From Seohaeicola_A nanhaiensis (GTDB taxonomy: Bacteria > Pseudomonadota > Alphaproteobacteria > Rhodobacterales > Rhodobacteraceae), in NCBI RefSeq assembly GCF_042654245.1, contig NZ_JBHSGI010000005.1, positions 186,001 through 250,000 on the forward strand: 64,000 nt of DNA, written 5' to 3'. The position numbers and the translations under genes were made by a program. The notes beneath the pieces are model-generated. The model was not told the DNA's origin. It searched no databases and worked only from the letters and a program-made list of their open reading frames with translations. Shown here piece after piece: positions 33,501 through 43,437 of the stretch (position 1 is the stretch's first letter; each line of letters begins with the position of its first letter).

Positions 33501-35864
33501 TCACCCGTTCATCGCCGCCCAGACGCGCGCCGGCGACATCGGCATGTCGATATGCGTCACCTTCGACCCGCCCGACTGCAAGGCGTCGATCACCGCATTG
33601 ACCACCGCCGGAGGCGAGCCGATGGCCCCCGCCTCGCCACAGCCCTTCACCCCCAGAGGGTTGTGCGTGCAGGGTGTCTGGCTCGAATGGTCGATCTCGA
33701 AGCTCGGCAGGTCGGAGGCGCGCGGCATCGCATAGTCCATGTAGGTTGCGCTCAGCAGCTGGCCGTCGCTGTCATAGACGCAGTTCTCCATCAGCGCCTG
33801 CCCGATCCCCTGCGCCAGCCCGCCATGCACCTGACCATCAACGATCATCGGGTTGATGATATTGCCGAAATCGTCGGCCGCCATCATCCGCTCGATGGTC
33901 ACCTTGCCGGTCTCGGGGTCGACCTCGACCTCGCAGGCGTAGGCGCCCGCCGGATAGGTGAAGTTCGACGGGTCATAGAAGGCCGTCTCCTCCAGCCCCG
34001 GCTCGATATCGGCCAGCGGATAGTTGTGCGGCACGTAAGCCGCCAGGCAGACCGCGCCCCAGTCGACCGACTTGTCGGTGCCCGCGACCGAGAACTTGCC
34101 GTCCTTCAGTTCAATGTCGGCCTCCGAGGCCTCCAGCAGGTGCGCGGCGATCTTCTTGGTCTTGTTGATGATCTTCTCGGCCGCCCGCACCATGGCCGAG
34201 CCGCCCACCGCAATCGAGCGCGAGCCATAGGTGCCCATGCCCATCGGCGTGCGCGCGGTATCGCCATGCACGATCTCGACCATGCTCTCGTCAATGCCGA
34301 TCATCTCGGCGATCACCTGCGGAAAGGTGGTCTCGTGCCCCTGCCCGTGGGCGTGGCTCCCGGTCATGACGACCAGCCCGCCGGTCGCGTTCACCCGCAC
34401 CGTCGCGCTCTCGTAAAGACCCGCCCGCGCGCCCAGCTGCCCGACAAGGTTCGACGGCGCGATGCCGCAGGCCTCGATATAGCAGTTGATGCCAAGGCCC
34501 CGCCACTTGCCCTTCTCCTCGCTTGCCTTCCGGCGGGCGGCGAAACCGGCGATGTCGGCGATCTCCTCCAGCTTGTCCATCGTCCCGTGATAGTTGCCGG
34601 TGTCGTATTCCACCGCCACCGGGGTCGCATAGGGGAACTCGGTGATGAAATTCTGCCGCCGCAGCGCGATCGGATCGACCCCCAGCTCGCGCGCCGCCTT
34701 GTCGATCACCCGCTCCAGCTGGAACGTCGCCTCCGGCCGCCCCGCACCGCGATAGGCGTCGACCGGCACCGTATTGGTAAAGACCGCCCGCACGTTCACA
34801 TAGATCAGCGGCGTCTTGTAGTTGCCCGCCATCAGCGTCCCGTGCAGCCAGGTCGGCACCGAGGTCGAGAAGGTCGACAGATACGCGCCCATGTTCGCCA
34901 GCGTCGAGGTCCGGATCGCGGTAAAGTTGTTGTCCTTGTCCAGCGCCAGCTCGATCTTCGTGACATGATCGCGCCCGTGCGCGTCGCTCATGAAGGCTTC
35001 CGACCGCGACGAGGTCCACTTGACGGGCCGGTTGATCGCCTTGGCCGCGAAGGTGCAGAAGGCTTCCTCGGCATAGTGGAAGATCTTGGTGCCAAAGCCG
35101 CCGCCCACATCCGGCGCGACGACGCGCAGCTTGTGCTCGGGAATGCCCAGCACGAAGGCGCCCATCAGCAGGCGGATCACATGCGGGTTCTGGCTGGTGG
35201 TGTACAGCGTGCTCTCCCCGCTCGCGCGGTTGAAGTCGCCCACCGCCACCCGCGGCTCCATCGGATTGGCCACCAGCCGCTGGTTCTTCAGCTCCAGCGT
35301 GGTGACATGCGCGGCTTCCTTGATCGCCTTGTCCACCGCCTCGCGGTTGTCTTCGACAAAGCCCCAGTCATAGCAGAGGTTGCTGGTCAGCTCGTCATGC
35401 ACCTTGGCCGAGCCGTCCTCCAGCGCCTTGGCCATGTCGATCACCGCCGGAAGTTCCTCCAACTCGACCTCGATGGCCTCTGCCGCGTCGCGTGCCTGCG
35501 CCAGCGACTCCGCCACGACGGCGGCAATCGGATCGCCGACATGGCGCACCTTGCCGCGCGCCAGCACCGGGTGGCCGGGTTCCTGCATCGGATTGCCGAA
35601 CCGGTCCGTCACCAGCCAGCCGCAGGGCAGTCCCCCGACGCCCTCGAAATCCGCGCCTGTGAAAATGCGCACGACGCCCGGCATCTTCGACGCCGCCTCG
35701 GTGTTGACGCTCACCAGTTTCGCATGGGCCACGTCCGAGCGCAGGAAATGCACATAGGCCTGACCGCGCAGGTTGATGTCATCGGTGTAATTGCCGGCTC
35801 CCGTCAGGAACCGCACGTCCTCGCGCCGCTTCGGGCTGGCGCCGATGCCGTGATCCTTGGGCAT
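33501..35864 (-). CDS. coxL: Molybdenum-binding subunit, form II (CoxL-like)
   Basis: 787 residues. Aldehyde oxidase/xanthine dehydrogenase fold with the Mo-cofactor features GGGFGTKIFHYAEEA, GSHAHGQGHETTFPQ and the catalytic Glu region GVKGCGEAGAIG. The active-site loop at about residues 370-376 is AYRGAGR, the form II signature; true aerobic CO dehydrogenases (form I) have AYxCSFR with the catalytic Cys. So the enzyme is probably not a high-affinity CO oxidiser; its substrate may be another small molecule. Middle gene of coxS-coxL-coxM. Confidence 0.92.
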   Translation of the reverse strand: MPKDHGIGASPKRREDVRFLTGAGNYTDDINLRGQAYVHFLRSDVAHAKLVSVNTEAASKMPGVVRIFTGADFEGVGGLPCGWLVTDRFGNPMQEPGHPVLARGKVRHVGDPIAAVVAESLAQARDAAEAIEVELEELPAVIDMAKALEDGSAKVHDELTSNLCYDWGFVEDNREAVDKAIKEAAHVTTLELKNQRLVANPMEPRVAVGDFNRASGESTLYTTSQNPHVIRLLMGAFVLGIPEHKLRVVAPDVGGGFGTKIFHYAEEAFCTFAAKAINRPVKWTSSRSEAFMSDAHGRDHVTKIELALDKDNNFTAIRTSTLANMGAYLSTFSTSVPTWLHGTLMAGNYKTPLIYVNVRAVFTNTVPVDAYRGAGRPEATFQLERVIDKAARELGVDPIALRRQNFITEFPYATPVAVEYDTGNYHGTMDKLEEIADIAGFAARRKASEEKGKWRGLGINCYIEACGIAPSNLVGQLGARAGLYESATVRVNATGGLVVMTGSHAHGQGHETTFPQVIAEMIGIDESMVEIVHGDTARTPMGMGTYGSRSIAVGGSAMVRAAEKIINKTKKIAAHLLEASEADIELKDGKFSVAGTDKSVDWGAVCLAAYVPHNYPLADIEPGLEETAFYDPSNFTYPAGAYACEVEVDPETGKVTIERMMAADDFGNIINPMIVDGQVHGGLAQGIGQALMENCVYDSDGQLLSATYMDYAMPRASDLPSFEIDHSSQTPCTHNPLGVKGCGEAGAIGSPPAVVNAVIDALQSGGSKVTHIDMPMSPARVWAAMNG

Positions 35865-35918
35865 TGTCTGATCCTCCCCGCGCGACCCTCCCGGCCGCGC
35901 CCTGAATTATCGCCGTAG

Positions 35919-35939
35919 GGTGCGTGCTGTGCACGCACC
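35919..35939 (-). repeat. GGTGCGTGC hairpin between coxS and coxL
   Basis: GGTGCGTGC (35919-35927), TGT, GCACGCACC (35931-35939): perfect 9-bp stem. I recognise GGTGCGTGC-type hairpins as frequent intergenic elements in alphaproteobacteria, but cannot count copies here. Confidence 0.55.
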
Positions 35940-35947
35940 GCCCCCGT

Positions 35948-36430
35948 TCACTCCGCCGCCATCGCCACGTCCTGACCGGACGCCGCCATGATCGCCTTGA
36001 CGATGTTGTGGTATCCCGTGCAGCGGCAGATGTTGCCGTCGAGATAGTGCCGGATCTCGGCCTCGGACGGCTTGGGATTCTCCTTCAGCAGCGCCGCCGC
36101 GCTCATCACCATGCCCGGCGTGCAGAACCCGCATTGCAATCCGTGGTGATCCTGGAACGCCTGCTGGATCGCGTTCAGCGAGCCATCGGCACCCGCCTGC
36201 CCCTCGATGGTGGCAACCGAGGCGCCCTCGGCTTCCAGCGCCAGCATGTTGCAGGACTTCACCGAAGCCCCGTCCACATGCACCACGCAGGCGCCGCACT
36301 GCGCCGTGTCACAGCCCACATGGGTGCCCGTCATTCCCAGATTTTCGCGCAGGAACGTCACCAGCAATGTGCGCCCCTCCACCTCGCCACTGACCTCGCG
36401 GCCATTGACCGTCATGCGTACCTGAACCAT
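35948..36430 (-). CDS. coxS: 2Fe-2S subunit of a molybdenum hydroxylase (CoxS)
   Basis: 160 residues. First 2Fe-2S cluster ligands in VGCDTAQCGACVVHVD with a further Cys in SVKSCNML; second cluster in LQCGFCTPGMVM and ICRCTGYHNI. Smallest subunit of the S-M-L enzyme. The start at 36430 (MVQVRMTVNGREVSG) fits; the long frame upstream to 36580 does not. It is the first gene of the operon, with about 220 bases of promoter region to the divergent membrane-protein gene. Confidence 0.94.
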   Translation of the reverse strand: MVQVRMTVNGREVSGEVEGRTLLVTFLRENLGMTGTHVGCDTAQCGACVVHVDGASVKSCNMLALEAEGASVATIEGQAGADGSLNAIQQAFQDHHGLQCGFCTPGMVMSAAALLKENPKPSEAEIRHYLDGNICRCTGYHNIVKAIMAASGQDVAMAAE

Positions 36431-36615
36431 TGGTGCCTCCCGTCCGTTCATTCCGTTGGGCCGAGTTAAGCACGCCCGTCCTGCGTTGAGAACCTGAATC
36501 TTGAACCCGCGCGGCAGCTTGTCACGCCTTGCTTTCGCCGCATCCCTGTGTGATCCTGCCCATAGACGTCCCCGCTGCATTACGGCATCCCGGGACGGCG
36601 CGAATTGTACGACCC

Positions 36616-36630
36616 CATTTTATTAAAATG
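36616..36630. promoter_or_regulatory. AT-rich inverted repeat upstream of the SMR-like gene
   Basis: CATTTT (36616-36621), ATT, AAAATG (36625-36630), a perfect 6-bp inverted repeat in the only strongly AT-rich part of the coxS divergent region. Promoter or operator is plausible; nothing more is visible in 36431-36653. Confidence 0.4.
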
Positions 36631-36653
36631 CATTTGGAAGGAGGGACAATTGA

Positions 36654-36980
36654 ATGTCCGATCTGAATTTCTTTACCGTTTCAATTCTGATCTGTCTCAC
36701 CGCACTCGGATATGCCGTTGCCACCTACGGCATGAAACTCGCCACCGGCGGCATCAGCCCGCATGCTGCCGCGCTGGTCGCCCTCGGCCTCGCGGCCGCC
36801 GTCTGCGCCGAAATCCTGCTGCTCCGCAACAGCCACCTCAGCGTGGTGTACCTGGCCATCGTCGCCATCGAGACGCTGCTGGTGCTCGGCATCGCCGTGT
36901 GGCTTGGGGAAGGCCTCAACGCCCAGCAGATTGCGGGCGCCGGCCTGGTGCTCAGCGGCATGGCGCTCGTCCTCCAATGA
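36654..36980 (+). CDS. SMR-like small membrane transporter
   Basis: 108 residues with four hydrophobic helices (about 6-26, 37-55, 62-84 and 90-107), the size and shape of small multidrug resistance/EamA half transporters. A Glu lies in helix 2 (AAAVCAEILLL) and another at the third helix start (IVAIETLLVLGIAVW). GAGGG about 10 bases upstream supports ATG at 36654. Divergent from coxS. Substrate unknown; a guanidinium or drug exporter is possible. Confidence 0.72.
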   Translation: MSDLNFFTVSILICLTALGYAVATYGMKLATGGISPHAAALVALGLAAAVCAEILLLRNSHLSVVYLAIVAIETLLVLGIAVWLGEGLNAQQIAGAGLVLSGMALVLQ

Positions 36981-37077
36981 TGGGCGTGCTGCAATGATCC
37001 GCCTTTGTGACCTGTTTCACAGACCCCGGCGGCAGAATCGGGCCAGACAGGCCACACCTGCCAGAACGGAGTTCCCC

Positions 37078-37170
37078 ATGCGCCTGTCCACCGCCACCTG
37101 CCTTCTGCTGATCTTCGGCCTGTGCTATACGGTTTCGGTGACCGTCCTGGTCCTGGCCATCAGCGCCTGA
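37078..37170 (+). CDS. 30-residue membrane peptide
   Basis: MRLSTATCLLLIFGLCYTVS with VTVLVLAISA to follow: a single hydrophobic helix with two Cys. GGAG lies about 7 nt upstream of the ATG. It lies about 100 bases after the SMR-like gene, on the same strand. The clean ribosome-binding site and a single full helix favour a real small membrane protein; nothing identifies its family. Confidence 0.45.
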   Translation: MRLSTATCLLLIFGLCYTVSVTVLVLAISA

Positions 37171-37208
37171 GCCGCCGGCCTCCCTCGGGGCCCGCTTATG
37201 CGCCGGCC

Positions 37209-37236
37209 GCCCCCGCCCGTCTCCTCGGGCGGGGGC
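37209..37236. terminator. Bidirectional hairpin
   Basis: GCCCCCGCCCG (37209-37219) / CGGGCGGGGGC (37226-37236), perfect 11 bp, loop of 6. It lies between the small membrane peptide and the convergent MBL gene, whose stop begins at 37237. Confidence 0.6.
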
Positions 37237-38112
37237 TTACTGCGCCAGCTCGGCCACCCGCGCCAGATTCTCCCGGTGCACCGCCTCGTAGCAGGCGGCA
37301 TACCGGCAGGCCTTTCCGGTATCGAACAGCGGCATCGCCTCGGCCAGCGACTCCGGCGCCCGCCCCGAGCGCAGCAGCGCGACATAGCGTTCTGTCGCCC
37401 CGATCAGCCCCGAGCCGAACCCGCCCTTGGCGATCACGTCCGGATCGCCGTGGTTCGGCAGGATATGCAGCGGCCCCAGCGCGCTCAGCCGCGCCAGATC
37501 GCGCAGATGGGCGTCGAACCCTTCGGGCTCGCCCACATAGGTCACCGTATCCTCCAGCGTGTCGCCCGCCAGCAGGATCCGCCGCTCGGGCAGCCAGAGC
37601 ACCGTGGCATCGTCGCTGTGGATGTTCAGCTGGATCAGCTCGATCCGCTCGCCGCCCAGCGTCAGCGCCATCTGCCCCTCGAAGGTCTCGGTCGGCAGCA
37701 CCAGCGGCGCAATCGCCGGCAGCCCGCCCAGCGTCCCCGCCTCGATTGCCGCCCGGTCCCGCTCCAGATGCGCCGCCGTCAACGCGTTGGTGATCACCCG
37801 GCAATCGGCAAAGGCCTCGGTCCCCGCCACATGATCCAGATGGCGATGGCTCAGCACCACGGTAAAGTCCGTGACCCCCAGCCGCTCCAGATGCCTCCGG
37901 ATCGCCCGCGCATGATCGACCGTCACATGCGTGTCATAGACAATCGCCTGATGCCCGGCGACCAGCGCATAGCTCGCGATCCCCAGCGTCAGCGCGCCCT
38001 CGTCCACCCAGTTCGGCGTCTCGGCAAAGTGATAGCCCGGCAGCCGCCCGTCGTAATAGGCATAGACCCCCTTGGCCGGCGTCAGGATCCGCATCCCCTC
38101 GGGCAGTTTCAT
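37237..38112 (-). CDS. Metallo-beta-lactamase-fold hydrolase
   Basis: 291 residues. The metal-site motif reads SHRHLDHVAG (HxxxDH: the first His of HxHxDH is Ser here), with further ligands in NIHSDDA, LAGDTLEDT and LPNHGDPD. Substrate unknown; it may detoxify a product of the linked Mo enzyme pathway. It is translated from an ATG overlapping the stop of the molybdopterin-binding-protein gene, so it belongs to the same operon as xdhC. Confidence 0.85.
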   Translation of the reverse strand: MKLPEGMRILTPAKGVYAYYDGRLPGYHFAETPNWVDEGALTLGIASYALVAGHQAIVYDTHVTVDHARAIRRHLERLGVTDFTVVLSHRHLDHVAGTEAFADCRVITNALTAAHLERDRAAIEAGTLGGLPAIAPLVLPTETFEGQMALTLGGERIELIQLNIHSDDATVLWLPERRILLAGDTLEDTVTYVGEPEGFDAHLRDLARLSALGPLHILPNHGDPDVIAKGGFGSGLIGATERYVALLRSGRAPESLAEAMPLFDTGKACRYAACYEAVHRENLARVAELAQ

Positions 38113-39115
38113 TCCGTCTCTCTCCTGCGCCCCGATCTCGGCTGCGGCCGTGTCGGGATTTCCTTCAGCAACCCGCCGACCCCCATGCCGGCGATATCCT
38201 CGCCCCGCACCTCGATCCCGCAGGCGACGCGCGACAGCACCCAGTCCGCCCCGTTCAGCGCGGGCGAGCGCGCACAGCCCGGAAGGCCGATCACGGGTCG
38301 CTCTCCCAACTGTCCCAGAAACAGAAGGTTCCCCGGATCCACCGGCATCCCGAACCGTTCCACCCGTCCCCCCGCCACCCGCACCGCCAGCGGCGCCACG
38401 TCGTCGATGTCGCTGGTCGCCGAGCCGGTCAGGATCAGCGCGATCTCCCCGCCGATCCCGCCCAGCGCCTCGGCCAGCCGCGCGGTCTCATGCGGCACCG
38501 TGCGCACCTCGGCCAGCTCCATGCCCAGCGCCTCGACCCGCCCCCGGATCGCGGCAATGCCCTTGGTGTTGTCCGGCCCGCCCGGAATATCCGTCACCAC
38601 CAGCCCCGCGCTGCGATGCACTGGCGCCGCCAGCCGGATCGCCCCGCCCACCAGCGCCGCCGCCCGGTCCACATCCGCGCCCGGCACGGCGTAGGAGATG
38701 ATCTTGATCGTCGCCACCATCCCCCCGGCCTCCATCTGCTGGAAGGCCGGCACGGTCGCCAGAGTGATCATCGGATGCACATGGTTCATCGCCTCGATGG
38801 CGGCCACGTCCAGCACCGCCACGCCCGGCCCCTCGGCCACCAGGTTGACCCGCCCGGTGAACGGCTCGGTCACCCGCAGCCCCACCGCGCCCGGGTCGGG
38901 CACTAGGGCCGCCGCGATGCGCCCGGCCGCCTGATCCTCGCCCAGATCGCCTGGCTCCAGCCGGGCGACCACAACCTCGTTGATCCCGGCCGCCACCAGC
39001 GCATCCACATCCGCCGCGCTCAGCACCAGCCCCTTGCGCAGCCGCCCGCGCTCCAGCCGCACCGAATGCGCCAGCACCGCGCCGGCCGCCTCCGCCGCCG
39101 GAACCGGCCCGAACC

Positions 39116-39119
<4 letters not shown>
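38109..39119 (-). CDS. Molybdopterin-binding protein (MocA N-terminal type)
   Basis: 336 residues containing a MoCF_biosynth (MoeA/MogA-like) fold: GLVVTDIPGGPDNTKGI, LILTGSATSDIDDVAPLA and LPGCARSPALNGADWVL. In many alphaproteobacteria such a domain is fused to a C-terminal cytidylyltransferase (MocA); here the transferase half is missing, so it may only bind or carry the cofactor. It lies in an operon with xdhC (overlap of 4 bases) and the MBL gene, which suggests a role in preparing the cofactor of the Mo hydroxylase. Confidence 0.78.
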
Positions 39120-40087
<968 letters not shown>

Positions 40088-40218
40088 GTCGAGGCCCTCC
40101 CATCGCGCAGTATAAGCCGCCCCGCGCCGGTGTCTTCCCCCATTCGGCGGCCCGGCCCCGGTCACGGGGATATCAACCTAATCACGCCACTTGCCCGTGT
40201 CATCCCCCGGCGCAAACG

Positions 40219-40244
40219 AAAAAAGCCGCCCCCTAAGGGGCGGC
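40219..40244 (-). terminator. Terminator of the OmpA-family gene
   Basis: GCCGCCCC (40225-40232) / GGGGCGGC (40237-40244), loop of 4, followed on minus by six T (A run 40219-40224). Confidence 0.85.
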
Positions 40245-40276
40245 CAGTCCGGGAACTAGGTCCGGGGGAAAACTGC

Positions 40277-42022
40277 TCAGTTCAGCAGCGGCGTGATCCG
40301 GCGCACCGCGACGCGGCGGTTGGCCTGTTCGGCGTTGTAGGTCGCCACCTTCAGATCCGCCTCGCCATAGCCCTGCACCACCAGGTTCTCCGGCGGCACC
40401 TGGAAATATTGCGTCAGCGCCAGCGCCACCGTTTCGGCCCGCCGATCCGACAGGGCCAGGTTCATCTCGGCGCTGCCCACCGCATCGGTATGGCCTTCCA
40501 CCAGGAAGACCTCAGCCGGATTGGCCTGGATCGCCCCGCGGATTGCCGAGCCCAGCGCCGCCAGGTCCTGCGCCTGGGCCGGGCTGATCGCCGACGACCC
40601 GGTGTTGAACTTGATGTTCTCCACCGCGATCTCGGGCACCAGCTTGCGCACCGCGTCGATGTTGCGGATCTGCGCCAGCGAGAAGCTGCGCGCATAGGGG
40701 TTGCCCCCGGTCGCTAGCATCGCCCGCTGCAGATCGTCCGCGCTCACCGAATTGGTATAATCGAACGTGTTCGGACGCACCTGCGGTAGCTGCGAAACCT
40801 GAACCGGCTGACGCACCTTGGTGTCGTCGAACAGGCGCACCTCGCGGCCATCGGCCAGCACCTTCGTCCGGCGCAGCACCCGGCCATCGGCGGCGCGGAT
40901 CGTCACCACCTGCGTGCCGTCGGTATAGGCCACGCGGGTCCGGGTCGAACCGTCCGAGAAGGTCTCGGTCTTCACCTGGCTGCCCGGCTGGCGCAGCAAC
41001 ACGTCATCGTCCTTCAGCACGCGATAACCTTCGTCGGTCTGAACGATCACCCGGTCGCCCGAATTCGACACGACCTTGTTGCCGTTCTTCAGCAGAGCAC
41101 CCACCGCCAGCGCGCCAAGGCCCAGCAGGGCGGCTTTCTGGGTATTCGAAAGGCCGGACTTCTCGGTCGCGACCGGCGCGGTCTGGAACTCCTGATCGGC
41201 CTTGCGCACCTCGTTCTCGGTCACCGTCTCGGTGGTCACTTTGCCTTCGGCATCGCCGGTGGCGGCTACTTCGGCGGCCTGTGCCTCCTGCTCGGCGGCG
41301 ACATCGGCCTGCGCCTGTGCATCCGCCGGCAGGACATTGCCCTGGGCCCGCGCGGCCTCACGCTCGGCCTTGCGCGCGGCACGGCGCTCTGCCCGACGTT
41401 CCTCGCGGCGCTGTTCTTCCTTCGTCAACTTAGCCGCGGTCGGCGCTGCGGCGTCCGCCGCCGGCTGTTGCGTCTGCGTCTGTTGAGTTGGCGCCGGGGC
41501 AGGCTGCTGGGTCGGCGCAGTCTGCTGGGTCTGCTGCGTCTGCGTCGTATCCGTCGCGGGCGGCTGAGTCGGCGCAGGCTGTTGCGTCTGGGTCTGCTGC
41601 GTCTGCGTCGCATCCGCCGCCGGGGCCGGGTTCACCGGCGCGGTGGTGGTGTCACCGGTCTGCGCCTGTCCGCTCACCTGAGCGTCCGTTTGCGCGCTGG
41701 TGCCAGACTGCTGTTCCGCCGCCTTCTGCGCCTGACGTTCCGCCTGGCGCTCGGCCTTGCGTTCCGCCTTCCGGTTCGCCTTGCGGGCCTCTTTCAGTTC
41801 GGCCTTGATGGTTTCCAGACGTTCGGCCTTTTCGGCCTCGGACAGCGAGGTATCCTGCTGAACCTCGGCCTGAAGCTGAACCAGCTCCTCGACGCTCATC
41901 TGCGCCATCTGTTCCTGGGTCACGTTCAGGGTCGCGGTCTGCGCCAGCGCCATCCCCGGCGCGGTCACAACGAGGGAGGCCGCCGTCAGCAGGGCCGTGG
42001 TCGATTTGAAAAAGCGATTCAT
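40277..42022 (-). CDS. OmpA-family outer-membrane protein with Gln/Thr-rich linker
   Basis: 581 residues. Signal peptide MNRFFKSTTALLTAASLVVT then APGMALAQ; the ATG at 42022 fits. A helical, charged part (about 28-110, with repeated RKANRKAERKAERQAERQ) is followed by low-complexity sequence of Thr, Gln, Pro and Ala (about 115-215), another Arg/Glu-rich helix and a middle region with repeated VKTETFSDGSTRTRVAYT-like strands. The C-terminal OmpA domain (about 455-580: NIKFNTGSSAIS, VEGHTDAVGSAEMN) binds peptidoglycan. It likely tethers the envelope. Confidence 0.85.
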   Translation of the reverse strand: MNRFFKSTTALLTAASLVVTAPGMALAQTATLNVTQEQMAQMSVEELVQLQAEVQQDTSLSEAEKAERLETIKAELKEARKANRKAERKAERQAERQAQKAAEQQSGTSAQTDAQVSGQAQTGDTTTAPVNPAPAADATQTQQTQTQQPAPTQPPATDTTQTQQTQQTAPTQQPAPAPTQQTQTQQPAADAAAPTAAKLTKEEQRREERRAERRAARKAEREAARAQGNVLPADAQAQADVAAEQEAQAAEVAATGDAEGKVTTETVTENEVRKADQEFQTAPVATEKSGLSNTQKAALLGLGALAVGALLKNGNKVVSNSGDRVIVQTDEGYRVLKDDDVLLRQPGSQVKTETFSDGSTRTRVAYTDGTQVVTIRAADGRVLRRTKVLADGREVRLFDDTKVRQPVQVSQLPQVRPNTFDYTNSVSADDLQRAMLATGGNPYARSFSLAQIRNIDAVRKLVPEIAVENIKFNTGSSAISPAQAQDLAALGSAIRGAIQANPAEVFLVEGHTDAVGSAEMNLALSDRRAETVALALTQYFQVPPENLVVQGYGEADLKVATYNAEQANRRVAVRRITPLLN

Positions 42023-42122
42023 GGCTCGCGCTATCCTTTCATATACTTCGGTCGCCGGGATAACGCGCATCCGTCACCCCGGGTTGCACGGAATATAAGC
42101 AGGCCGCCAAAGCCGGCGGAAT

Positions 42123-43379
42123 TCAGCCGGCCAGCAGCGCGATCAGCCGGGCCTTCTCGCCCACGTCCTCGGGGCGCGAGATCACCCGAGCGAGATCCTC
42201 CATCGACGCCACGGAATGCCCCGCGCGGAAACTGTCGACATGCGGCAGCATTGCCGCGATCCCCCGCGCCCGGGGCGCGAAGCCGTCCCAGCGCAGCAGC
42301 GGGTTCAGCCAGATCAGCCGCCGCGCCGACAGATGCAGCCGCTCCATCTCGCGCGCCAGCGCCACGGGATCCTCGCGGTCCAGCCCGTCGGTGATCAGCA
42401 GCACCACCGCGCCCTGCCCCATCACCCGGCGCGACCAGTCGCGGTTGAAGGCGCGCAGGCAGCTGCCGATCCGCGTACCGCCCTCCCAATCCTGCGCCTC
42501 GGCCCCGGCCGCGGCCAGCGCCGCATCGACATCGCGCTGGCGCAGATGGCGGGTGATATTGGTCAGCCGCGTGCCGAAGGTGAAGGCATGCACCCTGGCC
42601 CAGCCCTGTCCCTTGGCATTCGACACCGCATGCAGGAAATGCAGCACCATTCGCGAATACTGGCTCATCGAGCCCGAGATATCGCAGAGCACCACCAGAT
42701 TGGGCCATTTCGGCCGGGGCGTCAGCCGCGCGATGTCCCGTATCTCCCCGCCCTGCCGCATCGAGGCGCGCAGCGTGCGGCGCCAGTCGACCCTTGGCCC
42801 GTTCAGCGCGGCCATCCCCCGGCGCGAGGGGATCGGCTTCACCGGCAGGGTCAGCCGCGCCAGCATCCGCTTGGCCGCCGCGATCTCGGCGGTGCTCATC
42901 TGCTCGAAATCGAGCGTCCGCAGCCGCTCTTCCCCCGACATCGTGGCCGAGGCATCGACCTCGATAGTGGTCTCGTCCTCGCCCGCATCGGGCTCGGGGC
43001 CATCGGGCAGCATCCCGTCCAGCAGCGCCTCGGCCGCCCGTTTCTCGGCCGCCTCGGCGCGCCGCTCTTCCTGCACCCCCCGGATCGCCGGCAGCATCAT
43101 CGCCATCATGTGCTCGAGATACCGCGGATCGCGCCAGTAGAGCCGGAAGACCTGCGCAAAGACCGCCCTGTGCTCGGGCCGGTTCACGAAACAGGCATGC
43201 AGCACCCAGTAGAAATCCCGCTTCTCGGTGAACCCCGCCACCTCGACCGCCCGGATCGCATCGATCACCCGCCCCGGCCCGATCGGCAGCCCGGCCTTGC
43301 GGAGCGCCCGCGCGAAATGGGTGATGTTCGCGGCGAGCTTCGGGTCGTCGGGGAGCGAGAGCGGGAGATGTTCCGCCAT
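42123..43379 (-). CDS. coxE: CoxE-like VWA-domain protein
   Basis: 418 residues. The N-terminal half is a family-specific region; the C-terminal VWA domain has an intact metal-ion site (DISGSMSQYS, with TDGLDRE). CoxE works with the MoxR-type ATPase CoxD in assembling the molybdenum hydroxylase (Cu/S loading in form I enzymes). Here the ATPase gene lies directly upstream on the same strand. The link to the form II CoxL encoded 7 kb away is by family inference. Length and order match the cox cluster type. Confidence 0.83.
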   Translation of the reverse strand: MAEHLPLSLPDDPKLAANITHFARALRKAGLPIGPGRVIDAIRAVEVAGFTEKRDFYWVLHACFVNRPEHRAVFAQVFRLYWRDPRYLEHMMAMMLPAIRGVQEERRAEAAEKRAAEALLDGMLPDGPEPDAGEDETTIEVDASATMSGEERLRTLDFEQMSTAEIAAAKRMLARLTLPVKPIPSRRGMAALNGPRVDWRRTLRASMRQGGEIRDIARLTPRPKWPNLVVLCDISGSMSQYSRMVLHFLHAVSNAKGQGWARVHAFTFGTRLTNITRHLRQRDVDAALAAAGAEAQDWEGGTRIGSCLRAFNRDWSRRVMGQGAVVLLITDGLDREDPVALAREMERLHLSARRLIWLNPLLRWDGFAPRARGIAAMLPHVDSFRAGHSVASMEDLARVISRPEDVGEKARLIALLAG

Positions 43380-43387
43380 CAGACGCG

Positions 43388-43435
43388 CCGGGGGCTCTGC
43401 CCCCGGACCCCCGGGATATTTGGGGCAAGAGGAAG
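43388..43435 (-). repeat. CCAAATA dispersed element, copy C (inverted)
   Basis: On the minus strand GCCCCAAATATCCCGG, then CCGGGGGC (43388-43395) / GCCCCCGG (43399-43406) with a 3-nt loop. It lies between the MoxR and VWA genes. Confidence 0.7.
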
Positions 43436-43437
43436 CA

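Noticed and set aside
33180..35918. Plus-strand open frame of about 900 codons opposite coxL and coxM
   Set aside because: His/Arg/Asp-rich composition typical of the antisense of a high-GC gene; CoxL is the true product.
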